Assembly (NCBI GenBank): GCA_015501595.1
Contig: JADNRX010000036.1
Location: forward strand, 1-64,000
Direction of reading: 5' to 3'
Source: Hymenopellis radicata
Taxonomy: Eukaryota > Basidiomycota > Agaricomycetes > Agaricales > Physalacriaceae
DNA length: 64,000 nucleotides
The notes beneath the pieces are model-generated. The model ran no database searches, had not been told where the DNA came from, and saw only the letters and a program-made list of their open reading frames with translations. The translations under genes were made by a program, and so were the position numbers. Position 1 is the first letter of the stretch. Each line of letters starts with the position of its first letter. Of the stretch, positions 57,388 to 64,000 are shown one piece after another.

Positions 57388-57690
57388 TGACGTGTTCGAC
57401 GCGTCAGAACAGCCACTGTAATAGTCTAGGATTAGAACTAGAAGAAAAAAAAGGGGGAAACCTACGCGAGAGAGACGAAGTCATCAAATATTGAGTGGTC
57501 ATATGCAGAATCTGCGCGAGGCATGTAGGATAGCGATGGACTGTCGCCCATGACACATTGAAACGATCCTTCACTATCCCCGCCGTTCGCGATTAGCTGT
57601 TAAAAATAAACATCAGTTGGTAATAGAAGGATGGCTACTTACGTGAAACATTGTCGCGCCAGCGCCTGCAGACTGTCCCCATATCGTGAC
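57388..57690 (-). pseudogene. Carboxylesterase/lipase type B fragment with the active-site serine
   Basis: On the minus strand 57690-57643 reads VTIWGQSAGAGATMFH: the GxSxGA nucleophile elbow of type B carboxylesterases. A GT-AG intron (57642-57597) is followed by LIANGGDSEGSFQCVMGDSP, then a donor GTAGGT near 57464, and a last piece with YYSGCSDASNT, matching the cysteine-containing segment after the elbow. The N-terminal half and the Glu/His of the triad are absent. Sequence upstream to 58120 is open only in pieces. An extracellular esterase relic is the likely reading. Confidence 0.65.
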
Positions 57691-58336
57691 TTGGCAAAGA
57701 AGATGGGAATCGAAGGTTCACGCAGCAAGGTGTCATCTACTCTTGGAGCGAAGACGTAGAGAGTAGTTGTCCGCAGCTTGGCTACACCGTTTTCTGCATT
57801 AGCCAATGTCCTGGAAGTCGCGTTTCTCTGACAGTCCATTATGTGCTCACCGGCAAGCAACGCGCACAAGCTGGTCGCTCCTCTTGAGACTGTGCACGGC
57901 TGGAGGAGAACCAGGTACGCTTTTCAGCGGTACCATTGGGCGCATGGCCTTGTTCATGTACTCGACCGGCGATATTGTTGCAGCCGGAGGAGGACCGCGG
58001 GAAGCACGAATGTAATCAAAGGAATCGAGAGGTGGTGTCGTAGAGTGGTCGCGACGGAACTCTCCATTATCTGGCGAGCTACGCTGGTCGTATAAGTGAT
58101 GGGAAGAGGGAAAGGTCGTGAAGGCGGAGTTCGAAAAATGGATACAACTCGAACATGCACGTGGGCGCTGCGCACTCGCGCACAGACTAGGGGTGTCTAG
58201 ACTGTTGATCGAGCCGGCTGTTCCTCCGCTCGCCTCTTGCCTGCCTCTTGCTTTCGTTTCTCAGAAACGCTTTGACCTAGTCTGACCTCAACTGGATCCG
58301 CCCTTCTGTACCAACATTGGTCTACTGTGGTTAGCC
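57691..58336. other. Unassigned sequence
   Basis: A minus-strand frame (57869-57691) is a shadow of the esterase relic in another frame. 57900-58330 has no supported gene; it could contain scrambled N-terminal esterase sequence, which I could not align. Confidence 0.4.
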
Positions 58337-59069
58337 ATGGACTTGGCCGCGTCACCTGCCACAATGCCAGTTCCGCCCACGTCGCTCTCAATTTACATGC
58401 AGTCGGCGCTGTCCGGGCGTCGTTCTCGCGCAAGGCTGGCGGAGGCGTTCGACTTTTGCCATTTTTCTGCTGGCGATTTGCTCCGAGCAGAGCAGACTCG
58501 TGAAGGCTCGGAGTACGGCGAGATGATCAGGACGCGAGGCACTATCGTCCCTGTAGAGGTCACCGTCAAGCTCCTAGAGAACGCCATGCTCAACGTCATG
58601 AAGAGTTGGTTCCTTGTTGATGGGTTCCCGCGCAAGATGGACCAGGCGGTCAAGTTTGAGGAGGAGGTGCGTGCAATGCCGAACGTCTTGATAAGCTAAT
58701 AACGTCCTTCTAGGTCTGTACGCCCGCGGTGGTGCTTTTCTTCACTACGACGGAAGACGTCATGCTCTAACGCCTCCTGGAGCGCGGCAAGACAGGTGGC
58801 AGGGAGGACGATAATGCCGAAAGCATCAAGAAACGATTTAGTGCGTCTTATTGCCGCTGCCCTTCCTAAACTGATACAGAGACTTACGAGGAGCAGAGTA
58901 TGCCCGTCATCGAACATTTCCGAAGTCTGAGAAGGTCGCAGAGGTACGCATAATGTTCGGTGGTTTCTTACTATATTGTTTACTTTTCTCAGATCGACAG
59001 CAACTTAGTGTCTCCGTTGACGAGGTCTACAAGAATACTCTCGAGGCCGTCAAGAAGGTTCTGGCGTGA
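58337..59069 (+). pseudogene. UMP/CMP (adenylate-type) kinase relic
   Basis: It reads FCHFSAGDLLRAEQTREGSE, YGEMI, RGTIVPVEVTVKLLENAM, FLVDGFPRKMDQAVKFEEE (NMP-binding and CORE), an intron (GTGCGT...TCTAG), VLFFTTTEDVML, then TAA, RLLERGKTGGREDDNAESIK (LID) and further spliced pieces ending VYKNTLEAVKKVLA. The family's P-loop (G-x-P-G-x-G-K) is absent: the N-terminus reads MPVPPTSLSIYMQSALSGRR. With no ATP-binding loop and an in-frame stop at about 58768 this is a decayed copy of a Ura6-like nucleotide kinase. Confidence 0.85.
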
Positions 59070-59975
59070 TACCTCGTTCTCCCGTCGTTGTTAATTCAAT
59101 AGTAAATCTAACATTCATCTCGACCTGCAGCATGAACCCAGGGGCCAGCGGTATGTCTGTGAGCTTGTAACACTTTTACCCTGTACTTACCGTCTCGTGG
59201 TAGAACAAGACCGTTAATGTCTCTTTGTCATTGAGCGTGTAGGCTTTGCAGGTCCCGGCTTTTTCTCTGGATTGCATACGCAGCTGGTTTGAGTACGTCT
59301 TCCTCTCTCTTCTACTCTGTGCTGGTTCTCAACCCATTACTGGTAGAATCATGTACGATGATGGGTACTGCATCGGGCGAAGCCTTCCTTTTCGCACCTC
59401 AGAATCCATACCGTGTGGTGCCGTCTCCCTGTGTGCGTCTGCCGTGCAGTCACGGACTACAGAGTGTACTTAGGTCGGGCAGTATACCTCTGGTTTCGGA
59501 GCATAGATTGGACAAATGACAAGGTCGTGAACCATAACTGTACAATTTACCTGGTAATTCCGTGAATCCATCCAATTTATTTGAGACCATTATTTCTTTC
59601 AGAGGATGTGTGAACTTTTCATTGAGATTAGTTCGAGCCGGTGGTAAGGCTCAGCTAATCGCGACTACTTTGCTCACCTTAGTGAAAATAGCGTGTTTGT
59701 TGAGATTAGTACTGATTAGCCCAGATTTGTCCCAGAATACCTGGGAGGCTTTTTCCTGATGACTTTATGTAGAACTACAATTCGCAGAAGACGTTGTGGA
59801 AAGAGCGTCTTGAATTTCAACAAATAACGATGCATTGGCGCCGAACTCCCAGCGCGAAACGGAGAGATAGTACACGAACATCAAGGCAACCCAATATGTT
59901 CGCGCGCAAATCGACGTTATGCGGGACATAAGCGGAATATTTTAGGAGCTCCTGTGTACGAGGAAAGCAGAAGTA
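59070..59975. other. Intergenic gap
   Basis: About 900 bp without a supported gene. 59540-59760 is AT-rich. Nothing recognised. Confidence 0.45.
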
Positions 59976-60364
59976 TCATATCAATATCATATGCTCATCC
60001 GTAATGATAGTTTTAATAAGTTTCCTATACGGTCGTGGTGCCCCCCGGCCTGTACCGCGGTCAAAGACGTATGAATACGTATAAATCAGTGTTACAACTG
60101 CAATGGACGGGGAGAGCGTCTGCTGAGACGAGCAAAGCAGCTCGTTGAGCTCTTTGGCACGGGATGAAGAGACGACGAGGAGCATTAGAGGCGGGAGATG
60201 ACGCAGACTGATGCGTGTCCAGGTGGGGTGTCGTCGATGAAGTGGGATATGATCAGACCGAGTAGCTCTGGGGGTAAAAGCCCAAATGGGCCATTCGTAG
60301 CATGCGAGTAGACCTGAGAGTGGATCCGCTTGGTGAAGATGTTGTCGATAATGTTAAAGATCAT
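59976..60364 (-). pseudogene. F-box-like relic, short, copy 1
   Basis: ATG 60364 opens MIFNIIDNIFTKR, then GPFGLLPPELLGLIISHFID, a good F-box-like start, followed by DDTPPGH and a stop (VISRL*). In another frame the family continues ELNELLCSSQQTLSPSIAVV, TLIYTYSYVFDRGTG, PRPYRKLI. A tandem relative lies at 60930-61338. The N-terminal F-box without the downstream frame suggests a relic. Confidence 0.65.
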
Positions 60365-60929
60365 GATGGTTAGAGGGAAAGACTAATTGGTGGCTGTGCA
60401 CCTTTTCGCGATAACAAGGCGAGTGGGATGATCTGTAGACGTGATGGTAGGCCGTCCGCGTTGGCATTTGAGGTCGGTTTCGACTTGCAACAAATGCTGT
60501 CAAAAGTCCAAGTGATAGTAGGAAGCAAGAGGCATGGTGGCTGTGCGCTTGCCCTCAAGAATAAGATAAAGTGAACATCCGTACCCTTTCGACTGGCTCA
60601 CCTGCTGCGCGCGCACACTTAAAACTGCATTCTGTAGCGGCATCTCCGCAATGCTGGCGTCCTCCAGCGACCGGGAACGCGATATTCCATCCATCACCCC
60701 GAGCGCGTGAAGTTTTTTGGCGGCTGCCGCCGCAAGCAATGGCAATGGTGCCAACCTCAATACAGAAAGTCGAGAGAAGAAGTCCGATTGGCACAATGAG
60801 ACGTACATAAAGCTCACAACCGACATGTACGACGCGCAAATCACTCCTAGTCAGGCTATGCGCAGACAGCTGGGCCTAACTTTGGACGACAGCCAGAGCA
60901 TCGTCCGCCACCTCCTCTTTGTGTTGTCG
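60365..60929. other. Spacer between two F-box-like relics
   Basis: No supported gene. Several medium open frames on both strands have no recognisable content. Confidence 0.4.
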
Positions 60930-61338
60930 TTGTGTTTCAGAGCTAGGATCAGCTTTCCGTAAGGTCGTGGTGTACCACGGACGACATCCCCCGTACGTCT
61001 GTCAAAGAGGGACTCATACGTATAGCCGATAAGTGTGATGGCTGCGATGGAAGGGGAGAGTGTATCCCGCGGCGAGCAAAGGAGCTTGGCGAGCTCACTA
61101 GCACGGGTTGGACAGGATATGACGAGCGTGAGAGATGGAAGGTAATGCCGACTGGTGCGTGTCCAAGTGGTGTGGACGAGTGCGCACGATAGAAGGGTGG
61201 CCTTGTCGTAGACCAGATAGGAAATGATAAGGTCGACTATCTCTTGGGGTACACGCTCGAATGAGCCGGTCGTAGTATGTAGCCGGGTTGTGACTGGGTC
61301 CGCTTGGTGAACATGTTGCTGATGGTTTTAAAGATCAT
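60930..61338 (-). pseudogene. F-box-like relic, short, copy 2
   Basis: ATG 61338 opens MIFKTISNMFTKRTQ. One frame over it continues FERVPQEIVDLIISYLVYDK, ATLLSCALVHTTWTRTSRHY, LPSL, ELAKLLCSPRDTLSPSIAAI, TLIGYTYESLFDRRTGD, PRPYGKLI. The F-box and the following strands are clear. A one-base frame slip lies between the start and the F-box. It is a tandem copy of 59976-60364. Confidence 0.7.
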
Positions 61339-62303
61339 GATGGAAAGAGATCAAGGCTAGCTCAGTGGGTGGCTGTGCACTTCTTGATCCTGTTTAAAGT
61401 TTATTGAAAGGTTTGAACAAAGCATGGTTGACATCCGTGTACTTACACAGCCTCTGCGAACGAAATTGACAAGTGAAAGGATGAGGAGAAGGTCGATAAG
61501 AAAGTGGATAACCATTCTTCGATGATTTGTAAGTTGGCGATTTATCAATGCGTAGCAACATCCAGAACAGCAAAACCTAAACCCAGACGCAGTCAGAACT
61601 ACTGTATCATGAACGGAAGAAGCCCATACCCTGCACAGAGTGTCTGCACTATCGCCGAGCGTCTGAGAATATTCCGCGTCCAAGTCTCATCAGCCCTACT
61701 TCTTAATCACCTCTTCCTCCACGACCGCCATATCCATCATAATCGCAATCAAAAGCTACGCGGACCTCTTCGTCACTGTCCTGCTCACAATCAGCACGAG
61801 CGCAGCATACTACAACGCCATCACGCGCGCCGTCGGATCATACAGCGGACTCGTATGTCGTTCCTCGTTCTGGTCAATTGCAGTTCACCGTCGTCTGCAG
61901 CACATATCCGACGCCGCAGTCGCACCAGGATTTAATGGGGCTATCGCGTGCATGACCACCGCCGTCAGCGTCATCCACATTGTCGCTGCCAGATCAGGGC
62001 TCGCTGTGACGCCTTTCCTTCATCCCAACCGCGCCTGACTAGGGTCCCTCGATGAGGGTGACTTGGGGCGTACTTAGTCTCGAGACACTGGCGCGACGTC
62101 GAGCGCGACGCTCTGGACGTGACTTAATCATGTCGTGGGCGGCGTATTCGAGTGGAATAATGCTACAGCAGTAAAGAGGCTGTAAGGACTGACAAAATGG
62201 CATGTAAGCCCTAAAAGTAAAGCGTTAGCTAGAGGAAAATGAAGATACAAGAGTAATAACCTACTAGGCCATACTAGCAGCCTTGACGGACAAGAAACCC
62301 TCC
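61339..62303. other. Unassigned, with one membrane-protein-like stretch
   Basis: About 61700-62030 (+) reads AISIIIAIKSYADLFVTVLL, TISTSAAYYNAITRAVGSYS, then, after an intron-like gap ending GTCTGCAG, HISDAAVAPGFNGAIACMTT, AVSVIHIVAARSG: hydrophobic segments that could be membrane spans. No start or family is clear, so it is not called as a gene. Confidence 0.4.
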
Positions 62304-63245
62304 CTATGTGAGAATATCCGCACCAGGCAGAAGCCATCTAAAGGTGATGCTCATCCTCATCGTCCTCTCAATCCACCGCCCCCCACCGTCACCATCCACG
62401 AAGTCAGCCCTTCGTTTCTCGATACCATGCGTCCACTTATAACGCGCATCGCCGGTCATGACGATGATGCTTCCCTCTGGAAGGTAAAAGTCGTATATCC
62501 TCTTTTCCTCGCCCGTGTCTTCGTCGTCGGATACAGATGCGAATTGCATAACGCAGCCGCTCGCGAAACTGATGCCTATAATGCCATCTCCAAAGCGCTT
62601 CAGCAAATCCACATGTGCTGTTATGCCCTGACCGGGCTCGTAGCAGTTGATGATCGCCTGGCGCGCAAGGGTAGTGGAGGCGGGGAATAAGAGTTCGTGG
62701 ATCTCGGGAGGCAACGACGATCTCAATAAGCCTGAAAGCTTGTCTAGAAGAGAAAGGAAAATGGGGGGTAAACCGGTTGGTGGATTTTCGGGAGTCCCGG
62801 CGCGACAGAATAGCATGATTTGGTCTATATGTGGCGCCGTGAAGTATGTCCGTAAGCAGTGGGCTACAATGGTGTCTGCCAGCTCGGTTGGGAGGCGGAT
62901 AGAAGGCGTATAGAAGAAGCCGGGTATGGGCGGCGCGTCGACGAGGGCTGGAGAGGGTTCGTGGACTGGGAGATCTGAGGGGGTAAATTTGGTGGGGGAA
63001 TCTATAGAATCACCATCGCCGTCAAACAAGGAATCAGGCTGCGAAGTGGAGGACGCGCTCCCGGAGTAGTCGGCAGAATCGGGAGCCTCGGACGAAACGG
63101 AAGTGTCGATAAATAGTTTTGGTATTTTAGGGCGACGTGTTTCCTGGTGAGGAGCGTTACAGCTAAGGGAGGGAGTGATACTGGAGGCCTCTAATGGTGA
63201 GCCTTTTCTCTTCTTCCCTGATTTCGGGGACGTTGGACACGCCAT
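62304..63245 (-). CDS. AlkB-like 2-oxoglutarate/Fe(II) dioxygenase
   Basis: ATG 63245 (MACPTSPKSGKKRKG), 313 aa in one exon. After a basic, Ser-rich and probably disordered N-terminus (about 1-95; KKRK could be a nuclear signal) comes the catalytic domain: PPIPGFFYTPSIRL; NCYEPGQGITAHVD (H-x-D iron ligands); GDGIIGISFASGCVMQF; LPEGSIIVMTGDARYKWTHG (distal His); and RMSITFRWL (Arg for 2-oxoglutarate). AlkB homologues oxidatively demethylate nucleic acids or proteins. The substrate here cannot be told, though it most resembles the small fungal AlkB-like group. Divergent from the thioesterase gene, sharing a 139 bp promoter region. Confidence 0.88.
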   Translation of the reverse strand: MACPTSPKSGKKRKGSPLEASSITPSLSCNAPHQETRRPKIPKLFIDTSVSSEAPDSADYSGSASSTSQPDSLFDGDGDSIDSPTKFTPSDLPVHEPSPALVDAPPIPGFFYTPSIRLPTELADTIVAHCLRTYFTAPHIDQIMLFCRAGTPENPPTGLPPIFLSLLDKLSGLLRSSLPPEIHELLFPASTTLARQAIINCYEPGQGITAHVDLLKRFGDGIIGISFASGCVMQFASVSDDEDTGEEKRIYDFYLPEGSIIVMTGDARYKWTHGIEKRRADFVDGDGGGRWIERTMRMSITFRWLLPGADILT

Positions 63246-63384
63246 ACTTGAAATCACAAGCTGGTTGTTGTTGTTGTTGTGAGAGAGGCAGCTTATTTGG
63301 TCCGGGCCGGGGTATGCATACCCGGCGTTGCCGGCTATTTAGTTCTCGTGATGATCATCATGTCGACTGTATCGTCTTTGCCTT

Positions 63385-64000
63385 ATGGCTCCGTCCTATA
63401 TGCGCGATGCTTCACTAGTCGCTGGAAATGCCCCGGACGAGGTCAAGACCATCTTAGCTAACCCGATGGAGGTCTTGAAAATGTATAAAGATGGGGAGTT
63501 GACTGGGTTTGGAAGGACCGTGCTTTCGACTTTAACCGTGACGGAGGCGTCTTTGGTGAAGAAGGCGGAAGAGCCGATGAGAGACGAGGCTCGGGTTGTA
63601 TGCAAGCTCATCGTAGATGAAGGTACGTGTCAGCTTATTGGCCATCATTTATAGCTATGCATTTATGATGCTGCTAGAAATGTTAAATGGCGCGAATACA
63701 TTACATGGTGGCTGCTCTGCATTCTTGGTCGACATGTTAGTTGAGTCTACTACATCTCTTTCTGGCCTCTGACTCTGTCTAGATGTTCTACTCTACCTAT
63801 CATTGTCTACGGAATGATGAACTCGGACAAGTTTCTAATGAGTGTTTCCCAATCCATAAACATGACCTATCACTCTCCTGCTCTTCTGTACGTGTCTGTA
63901 TTGTGCTCCTGAACTGAACTGATTATCTATCCCAGTGGTGACGAGCTCAAGATTGTTAATACTACCATGACTGTGGGAACGAAATCCATGGTTGCGCGTA
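63385..64000 (+). CDS. Hotdog-fold thioesterase (PaaI/ACOT13-like), 3' end outside window
   Basis: ATG 63385. Exons 63385-63622, 63678-63735, 63783-63887 and 63936 to the edge. The introns (47-55 bp) are GT-AG and in frame. Exon 2 reads MLNGANTLHGGCSAFLVD, the N-x-x-x-x-LHGG-x-x-A-x-LVD signature of acyl-CoA thioesterases of the PaaI/4HBT family. It is followed by SQSINMTYHSPAL and GDELKIVNTTMTVG (beta strands of the hotdog sheet). The N-terminal 60 residues are helical and typical of fungal members. Expected reaction: hydrolysis of acyl-CoA. The C-terminus is cut off by the window. Confidence 0.88.

Overview
The window looks like nuclear DNA of a mushroom-forming basidiomycete (Agaricomycetes). 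Genes are cut by many 46-60 bp introns with CTNAC-type branch points. F-box-like proteins carry the Agaricomycete pattern of a short coiled coil followed by RRIPPEIWSEIF. The conserved genes (Smc5, type-I-like glutamine synthetase, AlkB-like dioxygenase, PaaI-like thioesterase) are ordinary fungal genes. There is no phage or bacterial signature. No species is named, because the sequence alone does not settle it.

Layout. 1-2311: the 5' end of an F-box gene leaving the window, its shared 5' flank, and a 1.5 kb inverted-repeat element flanked by TA. 2361-7059 (-): a 23-exon SMC5 gene. 7682-8295: two MITEs. 8.4-36 kb: three glutamine synthetase (GS) / F-box blocks. Block A is about 8.4-13.9 kb, B about 16.9-24 kb, C about 28.5-36 kb. 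GS copies A and B are intact and C is broken. The F-box genes of A and B are cut at the same point, and C is full length. Between the blocks lie arrays of short, repeated, intron-bounded exons of unknown function on both strands, and inverted copies of the SMC5 3' end. 36-46 kb: four more F-box loci. One is interrupted by a 1.83 kb element with 19 bp terminal inverted repeats and many GTATAG motifs. Another looks recombinant. 46-49.4 kb (-): an unrelated F-box gene and a nucleotidyltransferase-fold gene. 50-53 kb: a relic of an unplaced protein family and a C2H2 zinc-finger gene. 53.4-56.6 kb (-): aldo-keto reductase relic, GS relic, intact F-box gene. 57-61.4 kb: decayed carboxylesterase, UMP/CMP-kinase-like and F-box-like relics. 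62.3-64 kb: an AlkB-like dioxygenase and the start of a hotdog thioesterase, divergently arranged.

The central observation is a composite unit. Relics of a second, divergent GS gene (exon 2/3 parts upstream, exon 4 part downstream) flank most F-box copies. The simplest reading is that an F-box gene came to lie inside a GS paralogue, and the composite was then copied, sometimes inverted, around the locus. The TIR elements and the SMC5-tail copies give a relative order of events. For example, the 1.5 kb element at 781-2311 has two empty sites elsewhere in this same window.

Many broken genes differ from an intact reading by one base in a short homopolymer run. Either recent decay or assembly indel error could explain this, so pseudogene calls resting on one such site should be read with caution. 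Exon limits are my own manual splice calls.
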